Assembly: GCA_029959085.1 (NCBI GenBank)
Contig: JARWIR010000031.1
Coordinates: forward strand, 4,402,001-4,466,000
DNA from: Nemophila menziesii
Taxonomy: Eukaryota > Streptophyta > Magnoliopsida > Boraginales > Hydrophyllaceae
Direction of reading: 5' to 3'
DNA length: 64,000 nucleotides
Position numbers and translations under genes: made by a program. The notes under the pieces are model-generated. The model was given only the letters and a program-made list of their open reading frames with translations. It made no database searches and was not told where the DNA came from. This document shows positions 36,029 to 48,234 of the stretch, piece by piece. The number at the start of each line of letters is the position of its first letter. Position 1 is the first letter of the stretch.

Positions 36029-36613
36029 AAAGAAAAAGAAAAATATGAATGAATAAAACATCCGGCAAAGTGGAATTTTCTGAAAATCATCTTATTTATA
36101 GTGGGTAGACATGGGACGCTAAATTGTTGCGTATATGGGTGAGTGAGAACATCTTTTTGAGCGTTAACTCAAGCTCGAGGACACTGTTGATGGTAAGTGA
36201 GGAGAGAGCCAAAAGCTCACTTCAAATTTACCAAATATACATCCATACCGTCCTTAAGCCATTATTATAACCGTAAAGACCTCGTGATTCCTAAGTGCAT
36301 AGTGAATTTATAATTCTGTTGATAGGGAATACACTAGGTGGAGCGTTCAAAGCGAGTTAGGATTAATGACCACCCTATAGCCATCATACAGAGATGAGTA
36401 CAAGCGTAACCTTCAAGCATTGCGACTTTAATTTTATGATTGAGATTATTTACGTTTGATGTTGCATGATTAGTGTATGTGTATATTAGTTTCTAGAGTT
36501 TGTTATATGAGATTTATTTTGAGAATTGCTTTAGGGTTTATTTGCTAGCTTCTATGTGTTTATACGTTTACTTCTACCCCTTTGTTTTGTTTTACTTTGT
36601 CGGGACGACAAAG
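35133..36613 (+). other. Long 3' untranslated region of element A with blocks conserved in D
   Basis: No gene. Several blocks match the same region of D closely. They are GTGGGGACACG(A/G)CTCATT near 35200, CATATGACCCGCACT near 35724, AACCCTTTGCCGGG near 35864, and about 100 bp at 36188-36290. The last contains the hairpin-capable GAGCCAAAAGCTC. Polypurine-like GAGTTTGGGGTGG motifs occur at 35221 and 35771. A palindrome pair (35940/35963) and a 39-A run are also here. The blocks look better conserved between A and D than the gag proteins are, which suggests RNA function. Confidence 0.6.
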
Positions 36614-36617
36614 GTTT

Positions 36618-36630
36618 GAGTTGGGGGTCT
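36618..36630 (+). promoter_or_regulatory. Polypurine tract of element A
   Basis: GAGTTGGGGGTCT lies directly before the 3' LTR, where plus-strand DNA synthesis would start. D has the same string at 60249-60261. The tract is interrupted by pyrimidines, as usual in this group. Confidence 0.75.
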
Positions 36631-38194
36631 TGATGTCTCCCTAATTGTTCTTATTTTAGACCCTTGGGAGACATCATTTTTGGTGTTTATTTGATTAATA
36701 TGATAGACTTTTGGACTAAATTTGCAATAATCCGGAATTACCTTTTTATTTCTAGCATTTTTAATTTATTAAACTTTTGCGCATAATATTGGTATTTTTA
36801 GTGTAAAGTTTACAGGTTTTAGATGTTAGCTAGGAGAGGAATCCGAGGAGAAAGTCAAAGATCGTAAAATAGAGTCAAAACTTGAAAACAAATCCCGAAG
36901 ATATTATTTTTAGAGCTGAAAATCCACTTTCCAGGCCATATATTGCTGATTTCGAGGCGCTTAAGCGATGATTTAGCCGCTGACCTTTGAAGAGAAATCA
37001 TTCCTTATCGAGTTACGGAACTTTAGCAACTGGAATGAGGTCAATCGGAGTTGTAACGCATCGGGAAAAGCTGTTTTAGTGAAGGCCTATCATCAGTTAC
37101 GGGATTTTGGGCTTAGAAAGTGGGCTTGGACATTTAATTAGGCTTTTATTTTCTGGTCCAAGCCCTAGTCCGAATTTTTACTTATAAAAGGAGGTCTGGA
37201 CTTCTATTTTTCACACAATTCACATTCCACAAGATTAAACACCAGAGAGAAGCAACAGAAGGAAGAAAGAAGAAGCTACAAGAGCTGGAGTGGGTCTATA
37301 GCTCCGTTCGTAGTCATTCCAATTCCGGAAATTAGGTTCTTTTCGTATTTTAATTTTGTAAACAATATGAATTCAATTTCTGTTAATTTAGTTTTTAATT
37401 TTAATATGAGCTAAGCTTTCATTAGTGCTTGAGAACAAACAATGGGTGAATCCTAGTTTTATTTTATAACGAATGTTGAATTTGGGTTTCTGTTAAATTA
37501 AATTAAATCAGGTCTTTTACTCTTTTCGACAATTTATGATTATTTACTGATTTTAGAGTCGCGAACTAAAATTAGGTATTAGTATCTAAGCTATTCCACA
37601 TATGTGGCGTGTGGATCATCTTGACGGGGGGTTTAGGTACAGAATTAATTGTTCAATCTGGGATAAAAACTATTGATTCTGACGAACTTAGTTAATCCTA
37701 GGGCCAAAGTGGTAATAAATCTTAATCATCCAACGGTGGATCATATTTACCCTGACGGGACTAGTGACACTTTAGGATTGCCTTATAGTCCATCCTGACG
37801 GGGGTATAAGGATTTTAGAATCCCGACCATTGTAATTGACCAATTTAGCCCTTAAACAACATAAGTTAGGAAGTAAGATTAGGAGGATCCTTGCGTTCTC
37901 AAGTACTACATCTCATATTGCGTTTTCACTTATTTTACTTGCGTCTTATCTTTTACTTGCATTTAATTATTTGTCTTTCATTTATTTAGAATTAATAAAC
38001 AAAACCAAAACAAACAATTTATTATCTTTCATTCCCATAAGTGCATCAATCACTACTTGCTAAACATTGTGATCAACCATCCGTCCTTGGAACGAATCTG
38101 ATTTATCAGAATTACTACTTGGGCCAACCGTACACTTGCGGTTGTGGTTCGATTAGCATTTGCATTTATTTTTAGAACACACAAAGGACCATCA
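36631..38194 (+). repeat. 3' LTR of element A
   Basis: 1564 bp, equal in length to the 5' LTR and about 99.5 percent identical by eye. It is followed immediately by the AACTA target duplication (38195-38199). Confidence 0.95.
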
Positions 38195-39370
38195 AACTAT
38201 CATCTTCAAGAATGATTTTATGTTGACAATAGGATGGACTAATGCCTTTGATATCAGCAATGGTCCAACCTATTGCCTCTTTATTCGCCCTTAGTACACG
38301 TAACAATTTATCTTCTTGAAAACCTGTTAAATTTGCTGAAACAATAACGAGTAGAGTATTATTAGTACCCAAATACGCATACCTCAGGTGAGCTGGCAAT
38401 GGTTTTTCTTCTAATTTCGGAGGAGATTCAGTGGATGGTTTATTTTTACCGACCATCTCCCCCGGTTCTCTCACAGGTTCATAGGTAGGACGCCTATATT
38501 TTGGGTTTTCCGAATTGAGAGCTGCCACTGTCTCGGCAAGCTCTTCCATTATCTTAGGTAAGTCTAGTGTCAAAGCGGCCTACAAGATATCATCATAATT
38601 AAAACAATCAAATACCTCTTGTGTGGCATGTTCAGCTACATCCATTCGGAAGCAATCTCCTGGAAAATCTAGAAATTTCATAGCTCTGAACACATTAAAC
38701 TTCACCTCCTCGTCTTGGATTCTCATGGTTAATTCTCCGGTTTCTACATCAATTAAAGTACGCCCCGTGGCTAGGAATGGTAGTCCCAAAATAATGGGGA
38801 CATTCCTATCCGCGTCGTATTCAAGAATATCAAAATCAACGGGAAAAACTAAAGTACCTGCCTTGACGAGGACATCTTCGATTCGTTCCTGCGGATGAAC
38901 GAGGGATCTATCGGCCATTTGCAAGACCATAGAAGTAGGTCTCAAATCTCCTATTCTCATCTTATCAAAGATTGATTTGGGCATAAGATTAATACTTGCA
39001 CCCAGATCACATAGTGCTTTACCTTGCCACTCCTTACCAATTGATATCGGAATTGTAACACTTCCAGGGTGAAGCAACTTAGTGGAAACTTACTTTGGCA
39101 GATAGCGCTGCACTCTTCGGGTAAACCAATCATCTCATTATCACAATACGACCTTTTATTAGCTAGGGCTCTCTTCAAAAACTTCACGTATTTCGGTATA
39201 TCTTTAATAGCTTCAAGTAACGGAATATTTATGTTGAGACCCCTTACCGTATTGATGAATCTTTGATACTCGTCCATATCTCCTTTTTTCTGAACTCTCA
39301 AAGGGAAAGGTGGAGGAGGACGGTTCTCCACAATATCTTTCTTCTTCTGAACTTCTGGAATTTTCTCCAC
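38195..39370 (-). pseudogene. Protease and start of RT of element B
   Basis: Minus strand, reading down from 39370. A gag-pol linker (VQKKGDMDEYQRF, then [17 protein letters not shown]) is followed by a frameshift near 39075. The protease follows with an intact [14 protein letters not shown] active site and an [17 protein letters not shown] stretch. A TAG interrupts it at 38580-38582. The pol linker ([11 protein letters not shown]) runs to [20 protein letters not shown], where element A begins. At the gag-pol border the codon is AGA, while element A has TGA. The rest of RT is at 24631-25281. Confidence 0.85.
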
Positions 39371-39379
39371 CTCGATTAC

Positions 39380-41098
39380 TTTAGGTTGATGTTCTTTTTT
39401 ATGTCTCTTCCACCACTTGTTTTTCTTTATTTATCACTTCTTTTTCTTTCATGACCGGAAATGGGGGTGGAGGAAGTTTCTTACCACTCCTTAACGCTAT
39501 GGAATTACAGTCTTCGGTTTGTTTTGGGACTTCAGTATCACTAGGGAGTCTTCCTTGTGGACGCTGATTTAATTGTTTCGAAATTTGATCCATTTGATTC
39601 CCCAATAATTTTAGTGCAGCTTCATTGGATTGGTGATTCTGAATGGATTGTGCCTGAAGTGCCATTAATTTATCTACTGTTACCCGAATATCTTCAGTTT
39701 TTTCTTGAGGTTGAGAAGGTAAGGCTTTTTGGTTCATTGTATCATTGTAACTATTTTAAGGAGGTTCCCTTTGAGCCTGATTTCCGTAATTCTGTCCTTC
39801 TTAATGGTTATTTTATGGTCTAGGTTGATAAGTGTTACCTTGGGGACGCGGTTGATATGCGTAAGTAGGATTAGCTGCCCCATTAGGATTTGAGTATTGG
39901 AAACCCGGATGGTTTCTGTTGGGCATATATCCTTGTCCACTTGAATTTTAGTTTCCCCTATTAGAAACGAACATCGCGGCTTCGGTATTATACTCATAAT
40001 GTTCCCAATCATGGTCTTGAACACTACAATTCTAACACCCATACACTTCTTGCGTAGCATTCACTTCAACCCTTTAACTTGAAAACCTTCTTTCACGGCT
40101 AACACGAGTTATTTCAATTTTTGTTCCAATTTGGTTTGTATTTTGTTCTCTAGGGAAGTGAACCTTTTTTCAATGTTGACATTATTGACTTCCCCTTTAG
40201 CAGGTGTTCTTACAATATTCCAACCCACTTCATTAGTAACCGTTCGATCCAAAATAATCTTTACGTGAACGGGAAGAACCTGTAAAAATGCACCACCACA
40301 TAATAAATCTAAATCTTTTCTAGATTTCCCATCAAGACCATTATAAAAAATCTTCAATTGTTGTTGTTTTGAAAGGTCATGATTTGGAACTCTTCGCAAA
40401 CAATTCTAGAATCTCGACCAACTCCTACCCAACGCTTCATCAAATTCTTGTCGGAAATATGTTAGCTCGAGTTGAGCATCTAATCGCATGTTGGATGGAT
40501 AGTATCTGTCGAAAAACGTAGCCTGTAACTGTTCCCAATTTGTAATCTTTCCCAGCTCATGTGAATCATGCCAATCACTCACTCCATCTATCACGAAAAA
40601 GCTGAATGTAGCAAAATACATTTGCTCTTTTGTTACTCCTTGAGTGATGTATGAATCACAGATTTGCATAAATTTTTGTACTGCGCGAATAGGATCTTCT
40701 CCGGGCTTGCCACGAAAATTTCTGAAATTCTGAAATTGAGCTAACATACCCGAATCTGGACGGAATCTCGAAACATCAATATTAGCTAGGCCAATCCCAA
40801 GAGGAGGAGCAAGGAATGGTTCTTGTGCTTGACCGGTAAGAAACCATGGATTAGCTACTTGGACTTGAACTGGAGGATTAGGAATAATTGGTGGCACTAT
40901 TGACTGGCCATTCGCGTCTAGCTGAACTCCTGGTCCATTATTCTTATGGAGATTAAGATTTTCCATTTCGTTAGCTAGTCTTTCTAATTCTTGTGCTTCT
41001 TGTTCTTTCCTTCTCGTGTTAGCAAGTCTGACTAATGATTCAGGATTATCAAGGATCGGAGGTAATGTCTCAAGATCCTTAAAGAGTCTCCTTCGCAT
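39380..41098 (-). pseudogene. Gag of element B
   Basis: The start is the MRRRLFKDLE methionine at 41098, as in A. The gag domain is open through residue 230 (LAQFQNFRNFRGKPGEDPI, FFVIDGVSDWHDSHE, YYPSNMRLDAQLELTYFRQE). It then meets a TAG (40406-40408), resumes in the same frame to 40109, and decays with stops and frameshifts through the zinc-knuckle region. The C-terminal part (about 39737-39400: NQKALPSQPQEK, then LRSGKKLPPPPFPVMKEKE) is again open. A pseudogene of the same lineage as A. Confidence 0.85.
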
Positions 41099-41204
41099 AC
41101 ACCAAACCTAAAAACCTGAAAAAGATGAACAAACAAAGCGTATAACTGAAAAATAAAAAATGCAACTAACACTAAAGGATAAACACCGGGGTCACACGCT
41201 ACCG

Positions 41205-41222
41205 TCCTCGGCAGCGGCGCCA
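41205..41222 (-). promoter_or_regulatory. Primer-binding site of element B
   Basis: On the minus strand TGGCGCCGCTGCCGAGGA, one base different from the site in A, C, D and F. It lies six bases after the LTR end. Confidence 0.85.
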
Positions 41223-41228
41223 AAAACT

Positions 41229-42799
41229 TGGTGGTCCTTTGTGTGTTCTAAAATAAATGCAATAAGAAAAGAGAACCACAACCGCAAGTATACGGTTGTC
41301 CCATGTAATAATAGTGATAAAACAGATTTGTTCTTAGGGACGGATTGGTTGACTCTAATGCTTATCAGATAGTGATTAATTGCACGTAAAGCAAGTAAAT
41401 GATTTTATGATTGGTTGTTTGTTTTTCTAATAACTAAGACAAATAATGAAAATACTAAATTAATGCAAATATAAAACTAGACGCAAGTAAAAATGACTGG
41501 ACGCAAGTTATGAGAGGTAGTACTCGAGTAACGCTAGGATTTAACCTAAATCTAATCATTCTATGTATTGTTTAAGGGACGAATTCGGTAAATAATATTG
41601 GTCGGGATTCAATTATCTCCTTACCCCCGTCAGGGTGGACTAAGGAGCTCTTCTCAAGTGCTACAAACCCCGTCAGGGTGAATATAGTCCACCTTCGAAT
41701 GATTAAAGTCTAACTACCCAATTGACCGTAGGATAAATTAAGCCTGTCAATGTCAAATAATTTCTATCCTACATTCGTTAATTAGTTCTGTACCTAGACC
41801 CCCCGTCAAGGTGATCCAATTGCCACTAATTGGAATAGCCTAAGGACTAATTCCTAAAATTGATTCATGACTTCAATAATAGTCAATAAGTGTAAATTAA
41901 AGAAAAATATTAAATACCCAATTCAATTTCAATTAAATTAATCCCAAATTCAAAGACATAGAATGAAATAGATTGGGGTTTAACCCATTATGCGTTCTTA
42001 AGTACTAAATGAAATTAGCTCATAATCGTAAAAACTAAGAAAATAAATTGAAAGGAATTCATAATTGTTTTACAGAAATAGAAATAAGAATCCTAATTCG
42101 GAAGTTGTTCCGTCTGCGAAATGGAGATATAGACAGTCTCCAGCTCTAGGCTTCTTCTTTCCCTTGCTCCTGCTTCTTCTCTTGTTGTCTGACTTTGTAA
42201 AATAATGAATTGTGTGAAAAATATAAGTCAAAACCCTTATTTATACTCCAGAATTTGGACTTGGACCTTAGGCTAAGGTTTAAATGAAATAATAAAGGCC
42301 CAAGTCCATTATCTTAGCCCAAAATCCTGTAACTGCTGCACCACCTCCACTAAAACAACTCTAACTGGCTCGTTTCAACTCGGATCGACCTCATTCTAGT
42401 TGTTAAAGTCCCGTAACTCAATGGAGCACAATTTCTCTTCATAGGTCAGCGGCTAAATCTACTCTTAGGTGGCTCGAAATCAGCAATGTCTATCAGTTTT
42501 ACAGATTTGCAGCTTTAAAATATCAATTCTTTTGGGATTTGTCTTCATGTTTTGACTCCATATCACGATCTTTGACTTTATTCTCGGATTCCTCTCCTAG
42601 CTAGTATTCAAAACCTACAAACTTTTCACTAAAATACACAATATTACGCGCAAAAGTTTAATAAATCAAAATTACTAGAAATTAAAGAGGAAAATCGGAT
42701 TATTGCATATTTAGTCCAAAAGTCTATCAAAATAGTCAGATAATTACCTAATTTGATGTCTCCTAAGCATATAAATATAGAAAAAAAGAGGAGACATCA
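41229..42799 (-). repeat. 5' LTR of element B
   Basis: 1571 bp on the minus strand, opening TGATGTCTCC and closing GACCACCA. It has the 46-bp inverted-repeat opening module (42754-42799), a TATAAATA box at 42238-42245 and the TGACGGGG motifs seen in A. No partner LTR exists because the other end of B is lost, so no target duplication can be checked. Confidence 0.9.
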
Positions 42800-43440
42800 A
42801 AGGCTCATTGGTGGCTATATATACAAAGTCGTATACTCTCACTAAGACACCACCATCAACAACACACTCCCAAGAGTTAGAGTTACAACACAAAAAATGA
42901 GAGTTTAGAGATTTCAATCCGTTTTTGTGAGTGCACACATCTAACTATTGTATTTATCCAATGAGGAGCGACTGGTAATGATACAATATAGGACCATAGC
43001 CGTACCAGATCTCGTTCTTATGACTATGATCGTGCCACGGTGTTACAAATATTCTTGTTTGTGTTGTATTTTTATTATTTAATTTTATACTTGATTTAAG
43101 TTGTAAATTGATAATATTTTTAATATTATATATAAAAATTGTTGTTAAAATTCCAGATTTAGTATATTATTTTTAACAATTTAATAAACAGTTTTAATGT
43201 GTGTTTAGAATAATGGTTGCATCGGAATTTAATGGGATTCCGACTGGATAATAAGGGGACATCGAGAAGATAATAGTCGAACTGGATTTCATGAAGCCGG
43301 ATTCTGGTCACATAAACATCAACCCACTTATGCAATGGATATAATATTTTTGAGTTCGAGGAACTGGAAAAAAACAAACACGACCTCTTGAGAAATTCAG
43401 TTATGTCTGTATTCCTCGAAATAGTAAAGGTTTTTCTAAA
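42800..43440. other. Unassigned DNA between elements B and C
   Basis: I see no gene. It begins at the outer edge of the B LTR and passes without a clear boundary into the truncated end of C. A plus-strand stretch from about 43213 (ATGGTTGCATCGGAATTTA) could be a much decayed start of another element's gag, but stops appear within 15 codons. Confidence 0.35.
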
Positions 43441-43718
43441 CTATTTACATGAAATATTATGAATTGATATATGTGTTTTGATATGATTTGGGTGCTTGAA
43501 TCTTCTTTGTAATGATGTAGGGAAGGATTTAGATGTTAATTCATGGTGATTTGGTAGTGTTTTGATGTTAGGTGAAGGTTTGTTGAAGCTCTAATGGAGT
43601 TGGGAGAGGTTTGGGGAAGAAGGAGAAGCTTAAGGATTGAAAAAAAATCGTAATAGAGCAACCTCTTCTCCCTTATAACCCAAAAAACACGAAAATTTCC
43701 TCTCTCCAGCGTTGTCGG

Positions 43719-44124
43719 GCGGTATACCGGCCATGGGGCCCGGTATACCGGAGTTCTGGCTTTCGAAATTCTTCCTCTCGGCTTAAAACCCGAGTCTGTA
43801 CCCCATGGCACGGGTTTTCTGGCCGGCAAACCGGTCGAGAACGAAATCTTCCCCAATAGCTAGATCTCAAAAAGTTATACAGTTTAGGCTCAAAGATCAC
43901 CTGATTCCGACACCCGAGCGCAAAGATATGACTTGCCGAAGTTTTCTCAGATTGTGTCCAGAATTTTTTTTTTCAGCTGCATCGGGCGGTATACCGGAGG
44001 TGAGGCCCGGTATAACAGAGCTTCTGTTGTTCGAATTTTTACCCCTCGGCATAAAACCCGAGGCTTCACCCCGTGGCACGGGTTTTTGACCTGCGTTATA
44101 CCGCCGGTAGGGCCCGATATACCG
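43719..44124 (-). repeat. Paired GGTATACC palindrome array of element C
   Basis: Three pairs, with GGTATACC-type palindromes starting at 43721/43742, 43988/44009 and 44095/44116; every pair is spaced exactly 21 bp. ACCCGTG..CACGGGT-type strings and CCTCGGCATAAAACCCGAGG-like strings lie between pairs. It matches the array of D at 56801-57028 and corresponds in position to the CCGGGTACCCGG array of A. Confidence 0.85.
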
Positions 44125-44321
44125 GAGGCAGGTCAGAAAACTCCCAAAAAAACTTAATTTTCGCTTCACAACTCGATTTATTTAATACCTAACATCCAAA
44201 AACACTAATACCTTTCTCAAATACGTAATATCAACTAAAAACAACTAATCTAAACTAAAACTAAAAACATAAAAACATAAAAATTACTATGGAATGTCTC
44301 CCAAAGGGCACTTTTGTTTAA

Positions 44322-44340
44322 CGTCTATCAAAGTTAGACG
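44322..44340 (-). promoter_or_regulatory. Stem-loop after the pol-tail stop of element C
   Basis: Arms CGTCTA and TAGACG around a seven-base loop, following GAGGTAAC and followed by TTAAACAAAAG on the minus strand. Counterpart of 32629-32645 in A and 56578-56598 in D. Confidence 0.5.
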
Positions 44341-44351
44341 AGTTACCTCGG

Positions 44352-46580
44352 TTATTTATTTTTATAGACTCCCCAGCAGTGAGTGAGATTATTAACACTT
44401 ACCAATCTAAGCTTGCAACCCTCGATAGCCTTGATTTCGACCACTCCTTCTGAGATGATTTGCGTGATAATGTATGGTCCCTTCCAAGAACTGTTATGTT
44501 TGGGATTGGGAGGTTTCCATGCCACCTCGTTTCCTACCCCAAACCCAATTTCTGTGGTTTCTTGGAGACTTTCAGGTTCTGGCTTCTTGGTTACCGCTCT
44601 GATTGGATATAGTACTTTTGATTTCTTTTTCCTCTTCTTTCCCGAAACATAGAATGTTTCAGAATCATTTTCAATACTAAGAGTCACGGTTCCTTCATTC
44701 ACATTCACTATGGTATCGCTGGTGGCTAGGAATGGACGCCCAAGAATGAATGTGACGTTCTTATCTGCTTTATAGTCAAGAATGATAAAGTCCGTTGGAA
44801 TAACAAGGTTACCTATTTGGACGAGTACATCCTCTATTACTCCCCACGGCTTAACTGTAGATTGATCCGCAAGTTCTAAGATTACGGATGTCGGTTTCGC
44901 TTCACTAATACCAATCTTCTTGAATACACTTTTGGGCATGATATTCACACTTTCCCCTAAATCACACATGGCTTTTCCATAATATATCCCACCTATTCTG
45001 ATTGGGAGGTTAAACTCTCCAGGATCTTTATGCTTTCGTGGTAATCTTCTTTGAACTCGTGCTGATACCCCTTCATTGATTGCTACAGACTTGGCTCTTG
45101 TGAATCTTTTCTTATTGGAGAGTGCCTCCATAAAGAATCGATCCTAGTTTCTCCTTCCTTCCATAGCTTCGAGTAAAGGGACGTTAATTTTCACTTGTTT
45201 CAACGCCTCTATACACTTCTGATGTTGCTCCGCGGGATAGTGGCAATATATGGGTGTTTGTCTTGCTCTACTTCTCTCTTCAATTCTTGGTTCATCAACC
45301 ACTCTTGGCTTCTTAATCTCATTGTGTACAACTTCTTTAACCCAATCTTCAACAATTATCTCATCTAAGTTCATCCTATCTACGTTTGACGTGTTTGGAA
45401 GGACATCTCTTTTTGATGGAGATGGTAGCGTTTCCTTCATCTTTTCAGCTTGAAGACTAATAGTTTTAACCTTGTCGTCAACGTATTGGATCTTCTTCAT
45501 GTTAGATGTTGTATCTTGGGTCAATTGTAGGAGTTGACTTTGCATTTGTTCTATGATTGTAGTGAGCCGCATTACATTCTTCTCTAAAAGTTGATTATGT
45601 TGTTTAAGATCTTGATTCTGTTGTTGCAGGCTTTGCACTACTGATGCATCGATCTTTGTTTCTAGTCTGCTCATATTATCCTTCGAGAAGTTGATAAATT
45701 GACTAATAGTCTCTTTTAACTCAGTGATTTCTTCTTGAGGACGTGATTGAGCTTGACTTACACTATGTACATTGCAGCCTGGTGGATGATTAGCTTGGTT
45801 TTCATAGGCTTGTTCTTGCAGGTATAACTGTTGAGGTGGCTTTGGGATGCTTTCCTTAACAGTTATAGCGAGTTGTTGTATTTGAGCTTCCAAGCTTGAA
45901 ATCCTAGCTTCTTCTTCTTCGTTAGTGGTAGGAGTTTGTTCTTGTGGCCAACTCATGTTGTTCTCAATGATTGTTTCCATACCACTTTTTGCTTCTTTTG
46001 GATCCATAGAGACAAAACTACCACGACCCATATTATCTGCTCTCAGCCTTGACTCTCTTTCCAGTCCATTATAGAACATGGATAATTGTAATTGTGGCGT
46101 GTACCCATGTAGTGGACATCTTGCCAACATATTTTGAAATCTCGTTCATGCTTCGCTAACACTCTCTCCGGCGTCTTGTAAGAATTTCATAGGCTCCAAT
46201 AGTTCCTTCACTCGCATACTTGTAGGATAAAATTTGTCAAGGAATCTTTCTTGAATCTTGTCCCAATTGGTTATTAGCTCGGAAGGTTGATCATCGAACC
46301 AATCGCTTGCTTTCCCGGTCAAGAAAAATTGAAACATTAAATGATACATCTGTTCTTGTGTAACACCTTCATTAATGTAGGCATCACAGAATTGCATGAA
46401 TTTCTGAACAGATCTTAATTTGTATCACCATTAAATTTCCCATAGCTCGCAAATTGATTAATTATATCAGGATCAGGCTTAAATCTGACGGCTTGGATGG
46501 TTGGGATGCGAATCCCAATACGTTGAACTCGAAATTTACTAGGAAAACCTAGCTCTAACCGTTGATTAGCCAGCTACAAT
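44352..46580 (-). pseudogene. Gag-protease-integrase-tail fusion of element C
   Basis: Reading down from about 46580, the gag domain contains FKPDPDIINQFASYGKF, a frameshift near 46425, FLTGKASDWFDDQP and RCPLHGYTPQLQLSMFYNGL. A long glutamine-rich coiled coil follows (about 45700-45500). Two in-frame stops interrupt: a TGA at 46146-46148, where D has tryptophan, and a TAG at 45144-45146. The protease has CDLGESVNIMPKS, with glutamate where the family has alanine, and ILGRPFLAT. It runs straight via a GFGVGNEVAWK linker into SWKGPYIITQIISEGVVEIK, the integrase C-terminal tail. No zinc knuckle, RT, RNase H or integrase core is present. D has the same fusion. Confidence 0.85.
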
Positions 46581-46677
46581 CCTGAGAAAGACTAAAACAA
46601 AAAGAAAGCGTAAAACTGAAAACAAATAAAAACTTCTACACTAAATAAACACGAAATAGATTTAACTTAAAGATAAT

Positions 46678-46695
46678 TCCCCGGCAGCGGCGCCA
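46678..46695 (-). promoter_or_regulatory. Primer-binding site of element C
   Basis: TGGCGCCGCTGCCGGGGA on the minus strand, identical to that of A, D and F, six bases after the LTR end. Confidence 0.9.
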
Positions 46696-46701
46696 AAAAC
46701 T

Positions 46702-48234
46702 TGGTAGGGGCAAAGGTGTGATAAAATAATAGATAAATAAAGATAATAATAAAGAGCACACACCCTTGAGAACCACGGAACTCACTGCAAGTATTACAGA
46801 TCGTTTGCAAGTTTTAATGATAAATCAAGTTTGTTCGCAGGGATTTAATCCGTTAGATCTACTTATATTTAACAAGCGTAGATGAATTTATATGTTTTAA
46901 AATAAAATATAAAAAGATAAATAATATGAATAACTATCTGATATGAAATAATAAATAAGAATGCAGATAAATAAATATGGAGGTAAGTCTAATAGATTAG
47001 GATTACTAATATGAGTCTATTTTACTAACTTGTTATTCTAACCTGTCACAGATTAAGCATTATATATTAACCAGGATTCTAAATTATACCTAGCCTCTAT
47101 TAGGCTTAGGAGCAACCTCTCCACTACCAAGGATTCTTCAGTAATGATTGGTGATTAAATCAAACCCTTATGGCTATCCAGTTAGGCGAAGGATCAAAAC
47201 TAGACGATTATGTGGTGTTGGCAATAACTAAGAATAATCCTAAGATTGGCCAAATCTAGGGTTGAGACAATAAGTCAAAACACATAATAACAATATACGC
47301 CAAGCTCAATCAATTAAAATAACAAATAGTATTAATGAATTTAAAGACAAAATAATAACCCAACAATTAAAAGTAAAACTTACAGAATAAAAGCTTAGAA
47401 ATATGGTTGAGCATAGATCTATAGCTAAATACCCTAAATATAGAGAAGGTGAGATGTAGAAGAGGAGTTTGTCACTCTCCAACTTCTTCTTCTTGTCTTC
47501 CTCTTTAGGCCAGCTTGCTTCTTGGATGAATAGCTTGATTCTAAGGATGAATATTAAATTAAAGAACTAAGCTATTATTTAAAAGTGAGAAAATACAAGT
47601 AAGGACTAAGCCTAAGCTTGAAACTGAGCAAGGACATGTTTACAATGGTATAAGGGTGTATTTATAGGTGTCTTGGAAGCCCTAATTCGTTTTCTTGAAG
47701 GAGAAGTAAGTGGTGGACTCCAAGCCCAACTCTAATTCGTATGGAAATAAAGATAATTACTGCTGACTCGTTTTAATCATATCTTCTTCGTTATTGGTCG
47801 GTTTTTAGCCCATAAAATACCAAAAGAATCCTCACGGAATTATCTACGTCTCTACGAAAGGGATCTTTCAGAATCGGCTCGGTTTTGGAGTTATCACCAC
47901 TTCTTTAGACGTAGCTGCAGAAATTCATATTTAAGGCAGCTTTTCTTTTTCGATGATTTTAGCTTTTCCTTCCTTATCTCTAATTACCATGCTTATCTCT
48001 TTCCATATCTTGTAGTCTTTGACTTGGACTCTAATTAATCTCCATAATTATCTTTAAAGCTTCACACTAAATAAATAATTAAACCCAATATGCTCTAAAA
48101 ATAATAATTTACTAAATCAAGACTCAAAATAGGAAAGTGCACTATTTCTTAAGAAAATCAACTAGAAGACTTCCTAAATCACTAAAAATGATGTCTCGTC
48201 TTAACATAAATCTATCACAAATGAGGAGACATCA
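46702..48234 (-). repeat. 5' LTR of element C
   Basis: 1533 bp on the minus strand, opening TGATGTCTCCTCATTTGTG like the 3' LTR of D and closing CCCCTACCA. It has the 46-bp opening module at 48189-48234 and TATAAATA at 47659-47666 in the same CACCTATAAATACACCC context as D and F. Confidence 0.9.

Larger units (their letters stand above)
25282..38194 (+). mobile_element. Complete young Athila-type Ty3/gypsy retrotransposon A (12.9 kb)
   Basis: Two 1564-bp LTRs (25282-26845, 36631-38194) differ at about eight positions by eye, roughly 0.5 percent. Exact AACTA target duplications flank it. The order is LTR, tRNA-Asp type primer site, gag, protease-RT-RNase H-integrase, a repeat-rich spacer, a third ORF, a long 3' untranslated region, polypurine tract, LTR. 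All catalytic residues I looked for are present. Two in-frame TGA codons are the only coding lesions noticed, one between gag and pol and one inside the third ORF. It sits in the RT of older element B in the opposite direction. This is the most recent insertion in the window. Confidence 0.95.
24631..42799 (-). mobile_element. Athila-type retrotransposon B, minus strand, 3'-truncated and split by element A
   Basis: The 5' half (LTR, primer site, gag, protease, start of RT) lies at 38195-42799. The RT continues at 24631-25281, after removal of element A (25282-38194) and one copy of the AACTA duplication. It ends at about 24630 against copia gag, so RNase H, integrase, ORF2 and the 3' LTR are missing. 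Coding parts carry several stops, a frameshift in protease and a small deletion in the RT catalytic motif. It belongs to the same lineage as A. It was already present when A inserted. Confidence 0.9.
43441..48234 (-). mobile_element. Non-autonomous Athila relative C, minus strand, 3'-truncated
   Basis: Minus strand order: 5' LTR (46702-48234), primer site, gag, protease fused to the integrase C-terminal tail, the post-pol stem-loop, a CCGGTATACCGG palindrome array, then leader-like DNA matching D around 57110-57250, where it breaks off near 43440. ORF2 and the 3' LTR are missing. RT, RNase H and the integrase core are absent from the coding region, as in D. It appears to have inserted into the LTR of E, because E sequence starts directly after its LTR edge at 48235. 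Confidence 0.85.
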